Assembly: GCA_030374735.1 (NCBI GenBank)
Contig: JASCIV010000102.1
Span: 1 to 46,597 of the forward strand
Source: Gracilaria caudata
Lineage: Eukaryota; Rhodophyta; Florideophyceae; Gracilariales; Gracilariaceae
Length of the DNA stretch: 46,597 bases
Reading direction: 5' to 3'
In this document: in pieces, positions 27,143 to 36,975 of the stretch
Position numbering within the stretch: position 1 is the stretch's first letter
How the letters are laid out: the number at the start of each line of letters is the position of its first letter
Program-made: the position numbers and the translations under genes
The notes under the pieces: generated by a model
What the model was told of the DNA's origin: nothing
The model's database searches: none
What the model saw: the letters and a program-made list of their open reading frames with translations, nothing else

Positions 27143-30100
27143 ATGGCGAGCGCCGCGGACATCGTCAAACGGGCGAAGGCCCACTTGGAGGACGCTCGTG
27201 ACCCAAATCTTGACGTCGCAAAACGCGTTGAAGCCTTCGATGCGCTTAGAGCTGCACTGCTTGACGCCCGAAGAGCCCGAGCCCGCCCTGAGGACCTGAT
27301 ACCTACTTTTGATGCGTTGTGCACGGCTGCTATATCTGACCCTTCCCACCTCATTCGTAACGTCGTACCACAAGCTGTTGAAGATTTATGTTTACGAGAT
27401 CTTAATTCTTTCACCCCAACTGGAACAAATTTTCTGTCTAGATCTCTGAATGATGAACATTTTCTGGTCGTCAAGAGAGCAGTTAGAACGCTCACCGTTT
27501 TGTTCCGCAGACTGATCGGTTATGTTGCGACTGTGGGGGTTTCTGAAGATTCTTTTCCAGAGGCCAGATTGAGGACTTGGTTTCAAATGGAGGAACGAGC
27601 AATATCGTTCATCGAAGAATTGGATGATGGATTAAGAAAAGCAGCGATTAAGTTTGCCGAAACGGTTGTGCTCGCTCTGAGCTTTTCAGGATCTACAGGG
27701 TCAGCAGATCACTTCACTCTTGATTATTTGCTCAAGAAACGGTCTGAGTCACCGTTCCTTGATATCAACGTGCTGGAGAACGAGGGCGTGCGGTGCGTAA
27801 AGCAAGTCGTCAAATTGTTACATGCAGGACTGGAAGGGCTTGTGAAATCAGTGAAACCAGAATCATCAGCGCAGCGTGGGCTTCCCCCGCTGTCTTTCAT
27901 GACTGCGATAGCTGTCCTGAGCAATTTGGTTCGAAGACGAAGAAAGATCTTGCAGTTTACTTTGCCGCCTTTACTAGATGTTGTTTACGCAATCACAGCA
28001 ACAAGAGGTACGCCTTCTCGTGCGTTTCTAGAGCTTTCTGAGAGTCAAAGGCAAAGTATAATCACTGTTCTGCGGTTTAGCCTCCGAGCAATGCTTGCTT
28101 ACCCGCATGTGAGAAACGGACGAGCTGCCGTGGATATCACGGCTGCCACGAATGACTTAACCAACTACGAAAGGGAGCAAGAAGCGGTGCGTAAACGAAA
28201 TGCTCAAGCGGCAGCTGCCGCCAAAGCTGCTGAAGCAGCCGCCGCAGCGAAGGCAGCTGCTGAGCAAGCTGCGCTAGCAGCCCAAAACGCGCAACTTCAT
28301 CGAATGACCAGTCCTCAAGACGTGGCTAACGCAAACGCTACTCCACGGGGTTCAGGTGCAAGCTACACCAGGACACGCGAAGACGGTGGGCAGCATATGC
28401 CTGACCAACAACTCAGTTATAAAGGTGAGTTCACACCTACTGGCAAGAATGAAGCTGTGGTGCGTCAAGTAAATGCCCAAGCGCCTCCTCTCTTACCGAT
28501 GAAAAGACCGAGAATCACTCCGCAAGAGCAAAGTCGGCATTGGCCTCGCCTTCCTCCACATGACGCAATGGCCGCCACTCGAGCTCTAGTTCAGAGTATG
28601 CCACATAAGGAAGTGGTAAACTTTATTATGACTCGAATCTTACTTAATATTCCTCCTCCAGAAAGTGTTCCTGGTGCGTTAATGTATTCAGCACGGAACG
28701 CTCAGAGTACGCCCAATCCAGACGACGAACCTTTATCCAAGCGGATGCGAAAGTCAAGATTCGGATCTAACAGTAACGAGAAACAAAGTCTACCTCCGCA
28801 AAAGAAAGCTCTGCCCAAACGTAAAGTCGCTCCGCCAGTTGTGGTTCCAAAGTTTTCTGAAGATACAACTGAACAGCTGGTTGCTTTGTGTTGCCGAAGA
28901 CTTTTGCATCGTGAAGAAGAAGCAATTTCCAGCGGTGCGGGACCTCTTCGTATCCAGATGTTATCTCGTCTTCTTACGGAATTTGCCTTGCGCGAATCTG
29001 AAACGGCGAAGAAGTTTTGTGAGGATACTTGTGAATATATAGTCAAGAACATTAACAGAAGCACTAACCTGGCTCTTGCTTGGCTACACCGCTTGATTGT
29101 TTTCGAAGAGATATGCGATGACGAAGCTTCTGCTTCGCTTGAAAGATATCATGACAAAGAATTGCGTCTGTCAGACTTCCGAACGGCAATCGAGAAGTGG
29201 ACGCATGAAAGCCTCCTTGCACATACGAGTTTAATGAACGGCAATGCCGTTCGAGTTCCAGAGTATGAAGCATCAACTCAATCAGAAGATACCAAGAACG
29301 ATGTGAAGGAAGAAAAACAAGAAGCTCAAGAAAAACCTGATCCAGCAGTTCATGATGGAAGTGCTCTCGTGGCTAGTAAGGCGGACACCGACAGCATGAT
29401 GAACGATAAACCAGCTTTGAACGGCACATTGAACACAGAAAGCTCGGATGCCGCAAATGAAATGAAGCAAAGCGTAGAATCCAAGGACCGAGAGATCCTT
29501 CGTGAAAAAACTAGTTCAGATGGTGACCAAGATGATGAGTCTGACGATGAGCACGATGTCAGTCGACTCAGAAGAGGTCATGAAGGATACGAACGAATCT
29601 TGATGCTGTTCTTGTCGTTATTGATGAACAATCAAGATGAACCACATTCAAGTGCATTCAATTCGATCATTACTGAAGCTCCGCTTCTCACGCAGTCAGT
29701 ACTGGACCTTTTACGGACTTTGTGCACGGACCCGTCTCAGATGAAATTGGGACTGGGTGCATTGCGCCAAATCATTTCCGAAAGACCTGGAGATGATCGC
29801 AGCTTCTGTCTAGAACTCCTTCTTAGTCTCGCGTTTCACAGCGATGAGGTACTGCGGGGACCAGCAATTCGACTGCTAGCAAACCAGGTGTTTTCTGAAT
29901 CAAGCGATGAAGTGACTGGAATCATTGAAGCGCGTGCTATCAAGGCTTTGAAAGATGCAGTTGACAGAGAAGATACAGAAGAATCGAATTTAGATCGCGA
30001 TTCATTGTTGCTGACTGCTTTGTGCGGGAAGAAAAACGAGCTTCTGAACGTTCTTGCGTCCGGTTACGTTTCCGCATCATCTGCAGGGCAAATGATAATA

Positions 30101-31045
30101 TTATCAAGAGCGAAAGAGCTTGCGCAACATACCGGAATGTCGTGCTCATCTATACTGGATCTAATTAGTGGGAAAATGGCTCCATCACCGCTCTTTGGGT
30201 TAAAGAGCGAACAGTTTTCTGAAGGGACAGCAACCATGGCGGTTGAAGTTCTACGAATCTTAATGAAGAAATCGAACAGGCCCTCGAAGGAGGTCGTCGC
30301 GGCAGCTCAAACCCGTTATGAAAACAGCAAGAGGATTGAATTTATTATTCCCGTGCTACCTGGCCTGTCGAGGAAGTCGGTATTATCTCACCTCGTTGCT
30401 ATTGTTGAAGAAGTAACACGGCCTACGATACCGGTTGCAGAGGATGAAAGTGATTCAGGAAACAAGGAGAAGAAAAACTCGATGAACCTCAACGGTTTTA
30501 AGAACGTAATTTCTCTCATGATGTCAACCAGCCCTCCAGCTGTTTCACCTGAAGATCTGCTTGTCGAACTTCACAAAATCGAACCAACCGTTGGAGTAAG
30601 CGTAGCCATCCGTGCTTGTTTTGAATCGAAATCGGTGTTCCAACGGGCAGTTGTCGCCCAATCCATTCAGCAAATAATTGAAATGACATCCATCCCAAAC
30701 CTGTTTATGAGAACGGTGCACCTTGCTCGCATCTTTCATCCAGATCTTGAAAAATATATCAACGATACAGTTATGAAGCGCCTCATTGAGAAGCATGTTT
30801 GGTCTAATGCTCTTGTGTGGGAGGGGTTCTTGTCGTATTGCACTAGCATTAAGACCAAATGTGTTCGATTGTTGCTGAGCCTGCCAGTATCAAAGCTTCA
30901 AGATGCATTAGAAAAGGAAAAGAGTTTAGTTTCCATTTTCGAAGAACTTTTCTCTGATCCGAAGAGAGCTAGACGCTTTAACGCACGACAACGAGAGGTG
31001 ATTCGTGGGGCTATCACGAAACGCGGGAAATTGAGAAAGAAGTAG
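27143..31045 (+). CDS. SYMPK: Symplekin (Pta1/ESP4), pre-mRNA 3'-end processing scaffold
   Basis: Scaffold of the cleavage and polyadenylation factor that binds CPSF73/CPSF100 and the SSU72 phosphatase. 1300 aa, near the animal length, in one exon. The N-terminal HEAT block (about 1-345) has SRAFLELSESQRQSI and LRFSLRAMLAYP. Next is a lineage-specific Ala-rich helix-forming stretch (about 350-385, AAAAAKAAEAAAAAKAAAEQ), then a disordered basic region (KRMRKSRFGSNSN) likely to include a nuclear signal, and an acidic linker (about 700-810). The C-terminal symplekin domain (about 1020-1280) has SPEDLLVELHKIEPTVGVSVA, SIPNLFMRTVHLARIFHPDL and KHVWSNALVWEGFLSYC, close to the family LLVxLHxID, PLPxLFMRTV and KQVWxxPxxWEGF motifs. 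The ATG at 27143 is the first in frame. Confidence 0.9.
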   Translation: MASAADIVKRAKAHLEDARDPNLDVAKRVEAFDALRAALLDARRARARPEDLIPTFDALCTAAISDPSHLIRNVVPQAVEDLCLRDLNSFTPTGTNFLSRSLNDEHFLVVKRAVRTLTVLFRRLIGYVATVGVSEDSFPEARLRTWFQMEERAISFIEELDDGLRKAAIKFAETVVLALSFSGSTGSADHFTLDYLLKKRSESPFLDINVLENEGVRCVKQVVKLLHAGLEGLVKSVKPESSAQRGLPPLSFMTAIAVLSNLVRRRRKILQFTLPPLLDVVYAITATRGTPSRAFLELSESQRQSIITVLRFSLRAMLAYPHVRNGRAAVDITAATNDLTNYEREQEAVRKRNAQAAAAAKAAEAAAAAKAAAEQAALAAQNAQLHRMTSPQDVANANATPRGSGASYTRTREDGGQHMPDQQLSYKGEFTPTGKNEAVVRQVNAQAPPLLPMKRPRITPQEQSRHWPRLPPHDAMAATRALVQSMPHKEVVNFIMTRILLNIPPPESVPGALMYSARNAQSTPNPDDEPLSKRMRKSRFGSNSNEKQSLPPQKKALPKRKVAPPVVVPKFSEDTTEQLVALCCRRLLHREEEAISSGAGPLRIQMLSRLLTEFALRESETAKKFCEDTCEYIVKNINRSTNLALAWLHRLIVFEEICDDEASASLERYHDKELRLSDFRTAIEKWTHESLLAHTSLMNGNAVRVPEYEASTQSEDTKNDVKEEKQEAQEKPDPAVHDGSALVASKADTDSMMNDKPALNGTLNTESSDAANEMKQSVESKDREILREKTSSDGDQDDESDDEHDVSRLRRGHEGYERILMLFLSLLMNNQDEPHSSAFNSIITEAPLLTQSVLDLLRTLCTDPSQMKLGLGALRQIISERPGDDRSFCLELLLSLAFHSDEVLRGPAIRLLANQVFSESSDEVTGIIEARAIKALKDAVDREDTEESNLDRDSLLLTALCGKKNELLNVLASGYVSASSAGQMIILSRAKELAQHTGMSCSSILDLISGKMAPSPLFGLKSEQFSEGTATMAVEVLRILMKKSNRPSKEVVAAAQTRYENSKRIEFIIPVLPGLSRKSVLSHLVAIVEEVTRPTIPVAEDESDSGNKEKKNSMNLNGFKNVISLMMSTSPPAVSPEDLLVELHKIEPTVGVSVAIRACFESKSVFQRAVVAQSIQQIIEMTSIPNLFMRTVHLARIFHPDLEKYINDTVMKRLIEKHVWSNALVWEGFLSYCTSIKTKCVRLLLSLPVSKLQDALEKEKSLVSIFEELFSDPKRARRFNARQREVIRGAITKRGKLRKK

Positions 31046-31861
31046 ATGTGAAAGAAATACTCAGTCTTTTTACTTCCAGAAAAACGAGACAAAAGGTTGG
31101 GGTTCTACGCACTGGATCATCCAGACTGGATGTGGATTATCGGGGCTCTGTTCTTTTTACGGATTGTGGACATGGAAATTGAATGTCCATCCTTTCCCGC
31201 AGATGACTCGGTAGGGACTCCGAGGGTAGAACTGTCTAATTAGAGTACTAAAGAAGCTAACCCTGCTTACTTCGTGGAATGAGAACGCCACTGGTTTCCC
31301 CTGACGCCAGAATAGTTATTCTGCGCGGGAAGAAAGAACCCTCAGGGTCTTGAAGCATTGGACAACTGCTCCTGAAGCCTACGATGAAGCGTATTGAAGC
31401 AAACGCGCCGCAGTGACTTGTTTCATTGGTTCAACGATTCCCAACCTCTTACGTACACTTGAGACAAACGCTTAGACTCGGCAGAATTGAACATCGTCTC
31501 CCATCGTTGCCGTAACTTTACTTTAGGTGACTCACGAGAGTTTGGTGTTCTGATTCATCTGTTTTGCATCTACAAAGGGCAACACATTTACAAACTGCAA
31601 GCAAAAGACCGAACAGCTGGGAACGGTAAATGCGAAAGTCAACCTTTTCGGCCGACCAGGACATTTAAATGTAACCCTTTACTACATTTGTCTAAATTCT
31701 GTACTGCATCAGACTGCATCGGGATCCTGGATTTAATTAGGCGCGCCACTTCGTTCTGTGGGATGCCAGGTCTTTGATGCCATCAAATTGATGGTGCGAA
31801 CCCCAGGGCAGTTTGCATCGACACGGGAAAACCCCGGCACTTGGTCACTTGAACGCTTATC
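31046..31861. other. Gene-free spacer
   Basis: 816 nt between symplekin and the amidase, both + strand. Only short frames. A GGTTCAACGATTCC sequence near 31427-31441 recalls a tRNA B box, but no T arm or acceptor stem can be built around it. Confidence 0.5.
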
Positions 31862-33655
31862 ATGTCTGCTGACCCATCGATCGAAAGCGTATTACCCGAA
31901 GAGGCACCAGACCTGCGTGACCTCAGTTTCCCATCTTTGTCCGGGGTTCCCCTGCGAGCAGCTGCTTACATGCTAGAACAGCCATATTTAGGTGCCTTAC
32001 CTCGCCACCTCGCACTTCGTTCTTCCGCCGTTCACGCTTGGCGTGCCCGCCATCCCTCCGTTGTAGATTGTCTGCCGTCCATTCCAAACCATCTGCTGCC
32101 GTCACCAGCTCCTTCGCTCCCGCTGTCGAGAGAACTTGATCAGTTCTTCTATGCCCTGACGCCCGGTGTTCCGAAACGCGGTGCGCGTGCCTCGCTTTCT
32201 GATTTGCATCATGCTTATTCAACTGCACTTTCGACTCCTTCCCTTGTTGCTTCCGCAGTGGTATCGATGATAGATGAATCAAACGCTCTTCAACCGCCGC
32301 TGAATGCTTTACGACCTGCCAGCATGGATACGATACAGGGCGACATTCAGGCGTCTGTAGCGAGATGGGCTTCTGGTCGGCCTCGTTCGGTTCTGGATGG
32401 AGCGCCGTTTTCTGTAAAGTACAGCATTGATGTTGCGAAATTGCCGTCATCAATTGCAACTCGGCACAAACCAGTCATTGCTGAGAATGATGCGCCGGTA
32501 GTAGCGGCTCTGAGACGTCTAGGAATGATTCCCATCGCGAAATCCAACCAGGATGAAATGGCGCTCGGTACTCGAGGCTTCTCATCTGCAGCGGGCTGTG
32601 TGCGAAATCCGTATGATTCAGGTCGATGTGCTGGTGGCTCCAGTGCTGGATGTGCCGCCGCCGTGGCGTCGGGATTGGTAGCAGTTTCAATAGGCTCGGA
32701 TTCTGCAGGAAGTGTACGAATACCTGCAAGTTGTTGTGGATTGTACGGGCTGAAACCTACTTTCGGTAGGCTCAGCGCGAGAGGTGTGGTGTATGGAGAT
32801 GAGCATAGTCCGTTGTCGGCAGCTCGTTCTCTAGGGATGATCACCGCGAAGGCGGATGATTTGGCGCTTATTTACTACGCTTTGGCTGCATGGGCTTCTG
32901 GGCAGGATGACGGCGGAGCGCCCGCGAATGAGATTCCCAGCGGTGCGCTTTGTGATGTTGAGGGGCTTACTGTGGGAGTTTATGAAGGGTGGAATGCTAT
33001 GTCGTGGGAAGGAGGGCGAAAGGCTTGCGAGAAAGCTGTGTCACGTATGCAAGAAGCTGGGGCCATTGTGAAGAAGATTGTGGTGCCAGACTTGGAAGAA
33101 ATTCGATTAGCGAATTCGGCGAGTATGATGCATCACGCCCTCGATTTCTATTGTAAGAAGGGGCTATACAATCAATCTGCGAGTAATGCGCAGATGTTCG
33201 GAGCTGATGTGAGACTGAAAATGGCAGTCGGTAGAGAATTTACCGAGGACGACGAAATGAGAGCAAGATCAATAAGACGAAAGGCAATTTCAGATGCCGC
33301 TCGTATTTTCGATAGCGTCGATGTAGTTGTAACGCCATGCATAGCTGTACAAGTACCGGAACTTCCGACGGATGTGGTGAACGGCGATGCGAATATCGCC
33401 GTTGAGAGTGCAATGATGAGGTTCACGACTTATGCAAACTGCGTTGGTTTGCCGGCAGTTTCATTTCCAGTCGGCCTGGATGGGGATGAGCTTCCTGTGG
33501 GCGTGCAAGCAATAGCGGCCGCTTGGAATGAAGACGTGCTGATTCGGGTGGCTCGTTGGTCCGAGCGGCAATTCGAGGAATGTATTCCACCCCGGGTATA
33601 CAACGCCTTGGGCAAAAGTGGGACTGAGATAACTGCGGAAGAGCGCGGACATTGA
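31862..33655 (+). CDS. Amidase signature family hydrolase
   Basis: Ser-cisSer-Lys hydrolase that cuts amide or ester bonds. 597 aa. Catalytic residues are visible with canonical spacing: Lys186 (APFSVKYSID), cis-Ser260 (RCAGGSSAGCAAAV) and nucleophile Ser284 (IGSDSAGSVRIPASCCGLYG). The 24-residue gap between the two serines equals that of FAAH. The nucleophile motif is AGS rather than the usual GGS. A long N-terminal region (about 1-115) has no recognised domain, and the core ends with CVGLPAVSFPVGL and LPVGVQAIA. Likely a plant/fungal-type amidase or FAAH-like enzyme. It is less likely to be organellar GatA, because of the long N-terminus and lack of a clear transit peptide. Substrate unknown. 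The EF-P gene starts 202 bp downstream on the same strand. Confidence 0.82.
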   Translation: MSADPSIESVLPEEAPDLRDLSFPSLSGVPLRAAAYMLEQPYLGALPRHLALRSSAVHAWRARHPSVVDCLPSIPNHLLPSPAPSLPLSRELDQFFYALTPGVPKRGARASLSDLHHAYSTALSTPSLVASAVVSMIDESNALQPPLNALRPASMDTIQGDIQASVARWASGRPRSVLDGAPFSVKYSIDVAKLPSSIATRHKPVIAENDAPVVAALRRLGMIPIAKSNQDEMALGTRGFSSAAGCVRNPYDSGRCAGGSSAGCAAAVASGLVAVSIGSDSAGSVRIPASCCGLYGLKPTFGRLSARGVVYGDEHSPLSAARSLGMITAKADDLALIYYALAAWASGQDDGGAPANEIPSGALCDVEGLTVGVYEGWNAMSWEGGRKACEKAVSRMQEAGAIVKKIVVPDLEEIRLANSASMMHHALDFYCKKGLYNQSASNAQMFGADVRLKMAVGREFTEDDEMRARSIRRKAISDAARIFDSVDVVVTPCIAVQVPELPTDVVNGDANIAVESAMMRFTTYANCVGLPAVSFPVGLDGDELPVGVQAIAAAWNEDVLIRVARWSERQFEECIPPRVYNALGKSGTEITAEERGH

Positions 33656-33857
33656 TGCGAAGGTGATGCGAAGTTGTGGTGCAGCGGAGTGAGTTTCGCT
33701 GAAACACGTATTATACGTGTCGCGCTGTTCCTAGTGGGATCACAATGTGATGATCTCACTCTGAGAATCTCTTGAGGGTGATGTATGGATCGCTTCTGAA
33801 GGCGTCTCTTGTTTAGACTTTCGCCATAGTTCAAGTGGTGATCAGACTGTTGGTTGC

Positions 33858-34556
33858 ATGGCGTTTGTGAACTCGTTTTCATGTTGGCGCACTTCGAGGC
33901 GGCCAGCACTGTGCTCGCGGCGCTCTTTATTCGTTGGTGGTCATGTTGTTGGCGTGGCACGCGCGCGTCGCTGCGCGTGGCGCATGATGATTTCTTCAAA
34001 TGACTTTCGCACAGGGACGACTATAGAAATTGACGGCGTGGCGTATAAAGTATTGGAGTTCCTACATGTGAAACCTGGCAAGGGAGCCGCGTTCGTGCGG
34101 ACAAAACTGAAGAACATGAGCACTGGTAACAACATCGATAAGACATTCAAGGCAGGAGAAATGGTGAAGACTGCGGAGATGGAAAAGGTTGTGATGCAAC
34201 ACACGTACGTGGACGGGGATGACTATGTGTTCATGAACATGGAGACGTTCGATGAAGAAAGATTGACATCAGAGCAACTTGGGGGGGTTGCTCTCAAGTA
34301 CATGATGGAGGGGCTGGAGGTTGAGGTACTGAAACACTCTGAGAAGATCATTGGAATTGAAATCCCGAAGAATATGACGTTTACGGTGGTTCAGTGCGAC
34401 CCGGGAGTGAGGGGGAATACGGCGCAGGGAAGCGTGACCAAGCCGGCGATCATTGAGTCTGGGGCGGAGATTGCGGTGCCGCTGTTCATCAAGGAGGGTG
34501 AGCGCATCGTTGTGAACACGACGGAAGGCAAATACGTTAGTCGTAGCAATGCTTGA
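33858..34556 (+). CDS. efp: Bacterial-type elongation factor P, plastid-targeted
   Basis: EF-P rescues ribosomes stalled on polyproline; this nuclear copy would serve plastid (or mitochondrial) ribosomes. 232 aa: an Arg/Ser-rich N-terminal extension of about 44 aa (SFSCWRTSRRPALCSRRSLF) precedes the standard three-barrel EF-P. Domain I carries the modified-residue loop HVKPGKGAAFVRTK with Lys75. Domains II and III show DYVFMNMETFDEE, IGIEIPKNMTF and VRGNTAQGSVTKPAIIESG, then PLFIKEGERIVVNTTEGKY. Loop, length and domain count exclude eIF5A. The ATG at 33858 is the first in frame. The sequence is more GC-rich than the central block. Confidence 0.93.
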   Translation: MAFVNSFSCWRTSRRPALCSRRSLFVGGHVVGVARARRCAWRMMISSNDFRTGTTIEIDGVAYKVLEFLHVKPGKGAAFVRTKLKNMSTGNNIDKTFKAGEMVKTAEMEKVVMQHTYVDGDDYVFMNMETFDEERLTSEQLGGVALKYMMEGLEVEVLKHSEKIIGIEIPKNMTFTVVQCDPGVRGNTAQGSVTKPAIIESGAEIAVPLFIKEGERIVVNTTEGKYVSRSNA

Positions 34557-34666
34557 GGCGATTGGCGACGTAAATTGATGCTGTGTTGACGACTTGAGAC
34601 CGTGCTTTGTTGCTGACCGCGGCTGCGCGTGGCTTTCCATTTTGGCGAGGCGAGGGCCGATTTTGC

Positions 34667-35896
34667 ATGGCCACTTGGCGCGCGCTGATTGCTCGGCACG
34701 GCGCGGGAATCCACAGAGCTGCAATTGCAGCCATTGCCACCCGGGTGTCGCCGTGGCGGCCCACGTGCTCCTGCCCACAAGCGCCGCGGCATCTTTCATT
34801 ACGTTTCCCCCGTAGGCCTTGCGCGTTTTCCGCGACAAGCACTGCGTACGATAGTACCGCCGTGATGACCAACTCAGAGATGACCAAGGCTGGCACCGCG
34901 TTCACCGCAAGCGTTCCGCTCTCATCGAAGGCAGCCGCTGACCAGGGAAGCAGCAGACAGCTCGATGCGCGGGGGCGTTATGTGAATGCTTCATTGCTGA
35001 GCACGTTTGAGGACATCTCGTTCAACCCGAAGAGTCCAGCTGCTTCTGGGTCTTTTGGCGATGTGTTCTTCGGCACGGAAGCGCAGTCTCAGCGTGAGGT
35101 GGTGCTGAAGCGATGCAGACGCTGTCGGAATGCGCGCAATTTGTTTCGCACCGAGCGGCTTGTGAATCGCGCCTTGAGCGGCGACGAATACTGGCCGCTT
35201 TATCTGGGCGAACACGTGCGCGACAGCGAGCAGTATCTGGTGTGGAAACGGGAGCAGAATGCGAGTTCACTGCACAACTACCTGTTTGAGCGACCTATTG
35301 GCGACTTGGGCGCAGCTCTGGGCGCTGGTGGCGCGTCTGTGGGCGTCGAGAGCGCATTGTTTGAGAGGGTGGTGAGACAACTGCTGCTAGCTGTCGGTGA
35401 ACTGCACGCCACTGGGTTTGTGCACCGCGATGTGAAACCATCCAACATTCTGGTTGTGCGCGATGACTCGCACGCCACGCACCGCTGCAAGCTGATCGAC
35501 TTTGGAAGCTGCAAGGACGTGCGCCCGTTTTCGTCGTTGTTTAACGCCAAACTAGACACCATAGATCCGCTGTACGCGGCGCCGGAGACTCGCTTCCAGT
35601 TGGGAGCAGCCGCGTACAAGTTCGACGTGTTCAGCATCGGCATGATTGGGTTGGCGGTGGCGTTCGGCGCTCTGAGAAGCGAGCAGACGCTGAGGCAATT
35701 CCGCGCACGCATGGAGGCGGCCGAGTGGAACCTGTACCGCGTGCGACGCGAAAGCGAGCGCCACGGCGACGGTTGGCCGCTGGGCAACGACGAGCGCACG
35801 ATGCGGCTGCTGCGGGGAATGCTGTGCGCGCGTGCGAGCGGCCGGTTGAGCGTGGACAACGCGCTCCGCGCGCTGGATGGCTCGTTCGTGCCGTGA
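34667..35896 (+). CDS. STN7/STN8-like plastid Ser/Thr protein kinase
   Basis: 409 aa from the first ATG (34667); the frame begins further up at a TTG. The first ~65 residues are Arg/Ala/Ser/Pro-rich (transit-like). The kinase domain has a glycine loop AASGSFGDVFFG, beta-3 Lys148 (EVVLKRC), helix-C Glu163, catalytic loop HRDVKPSN (253-260), DFG (278-280) and YAAPE (303-307). The block IDFGSCKDVRPFSSLFNAKLD then TIDPLYAAPET and YKFDVFSIGM parallels STN7/STN8 (DxG.A.DLR..... DPRYAAPE). STN kinases phosphorylate thylakoid antenna or photosystem II proteins in green lineages; the target in an alga without green LHCII is unknown. The kinase is catalytically complete. Confidence 0.75.
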   Translation: MATWRALIARHGAGIHRAAIAAIATRVSPWRPTCSCPQAPRHLSLRFPRRPCAFSATSTAYDSTAVMTNSEMTKAGTAFTASVPLSSKAAADQGSSRQLDARGRYVNASLLSTFEDISFNPKSPAASGSFGDVFFGTEAQSQREVVLKRCRRCRNARNLFRTERLVNRALSGDEYWPLYLGEHVRDSEQYLVWKREQNASSLHNYLFERPIGDLGAALGAGGASVGVESALFERVVRQLLLAVGELHATGFVHRDVKPSNILVVRDDSHATHRCKLIDFGSCKDVRPFSSLFNAKLDTIDPLYAAPETRFQLGAAAYKFDVFSIGMIGLAVAFGALRSEQTLRQFRARMEAAEWNLYRVRRESERHGDGWPLGNDERTMRLLRGMLCARASGRLSVDNALRALDGSFVP

Positions 35897-36456
35897 CAAG
35901 TCGTCGCGCGAACTGTTTTTGGATTTTATTGGTGTGCGTGCGCGCCAATTGGTCGCGTTGGCGATTGTGTTTGTGGCTCGTTTTCGACAAACTGCCTCGG
36001 GAGCTGTCTGTCGTCCGTTTGATGCAGCCTCCTCGCGCTGAACCGCTCGCGAGTGCGCCATTGTCTGGGTGCATAAGCGAACATTCGCTGAGCGTGCGTT
36101 CCCTTCGCTCCGCCGTGACCACGCGCGCGCGATGCCGGACGCTCGTCGCGCTTGTTCGCTTGATCGTCTCTTCTTGTTATTGTTCGTGGCGTGCGCTTTT
36201 CGGGTGCGTCGGTCCTCTCAGCGCGCGTTCAGCGGTGCGCTCGCATCCCACTGAGATTACGCCCTTCAGCGAGACGTTGTCCTTTCGGTGCGCTTGGCTC
36301 ATTCAAGCCCACGTCACTGGAAAGAGCACTGCCTCCGAACAGCACCTCTAGCCCACGCGTGCTTGTGCAGTGCTTAACGCGCGCGCCGTTCTCACCTTCC
36401 ACCACTTTCGCTGCACTCGTCTCGCGGAAGCGCACGGAAGCGTGCTCCGCCGAGCT
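35897..36456. other. GC-rich spacer
   Basis: Open frames on both strands continue from the GC-rich kinase gene but are Arg/Ala/Ser-biased and lack ATG starts or motifs. No gene called. Confidence 0.45.
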
Positions 36457-36804
36457 ATGACATTCATTAAGTCCTGGTACAAAAGAGCAACCAACCGACA
36501 GTCTATGGAACTCGTTGATGTTACACCTGCCTCCTCCTCTCCGAGTCATGACACCGTCACGCATGAAACGAGTGCTTGGTTTGAAAACTTTGGCTCTTCC
36601 ACCGAGCTGCGCTTAGAATCATCCCCGGCCTCGCAAGACCACAAGGCTTCGACCCAGACGAATCTTTCTGCTCAGCCAACCCAAACGCGAACAAACTGGT
36701 TCAAGAGACGATCTTCTCTTACTCAGTCGTCTTCCAATTCCACCCGACCGTTTCGCACCTTCAATTTTGTTGCTTGTTTTGGTTTGTCTTCTTCTAGTCA
36801 ATGA
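36457..36804 (+). CDS. Small Ser/Thr-rich hypothetical protein
   Basis: 115 codons from an ATG, composition rich in Ser, Thr and Gln and thus probably disordered. It holds two similar basic motifs near the two ends, KSWYKRATNRQS and TNWFKRRSSLTQ, that could be phosphorylation or docking sites. An AATAAA lies 7 nt after the stop. No family recognised; it could also be a chance frame. The GTG at 36370 is not used as the start. Confidence 0.35.
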   Translation: MTFIKSWYKRATNRQSMELVDVTPASSSPSHDTVTHETSAWFENFGSSTELRLESSPASQDHKASTQTNLSAQPTQTRTNWFKRRSSLTQSSSNSTRPFRTFNFVACFGLSSSSQ

Positions 36805-36810
36805 GTGTTT

Positions 36811-36816
36811 AATAAA
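36811..36816 (+). terminator. AATAAA poly(A)-signal-like hexamer
   Basis: Canonical hexamer just downstream of the small Ser/Thr-rich ORF, followed by TG-rich sequence. Its use as a polyadenylation signal in this organism is assumed, not shown. Confidence 0.3.
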
Positions 36817-36975
36817 GCTTTCTGTATGTACAAGTTGTGTCATCTAATGTACCTAGATACAGACCAATGGCTCACAACGCCAACAATATTTGCGATTCTC
36901 GCTGGAAGCTGATTCTTTTTCGCAAGGCTGACGGAAGCAATTGCGGGCGAATGAGCGATGTGATGCTCCCCTTGC

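Noticed and set aside
31420..31445. Possible tRNA from a B-box-like GGTTCAA
   Set aside because: Flanking bases do not form a T arm or acceptor stem.
31862..33655. Organellar GatA (glutamyl-tRNA amidotransferase A)
   Set aside because: Long unrelated N-terminus and no transit peptide; amidase signature alone does not show GatA.
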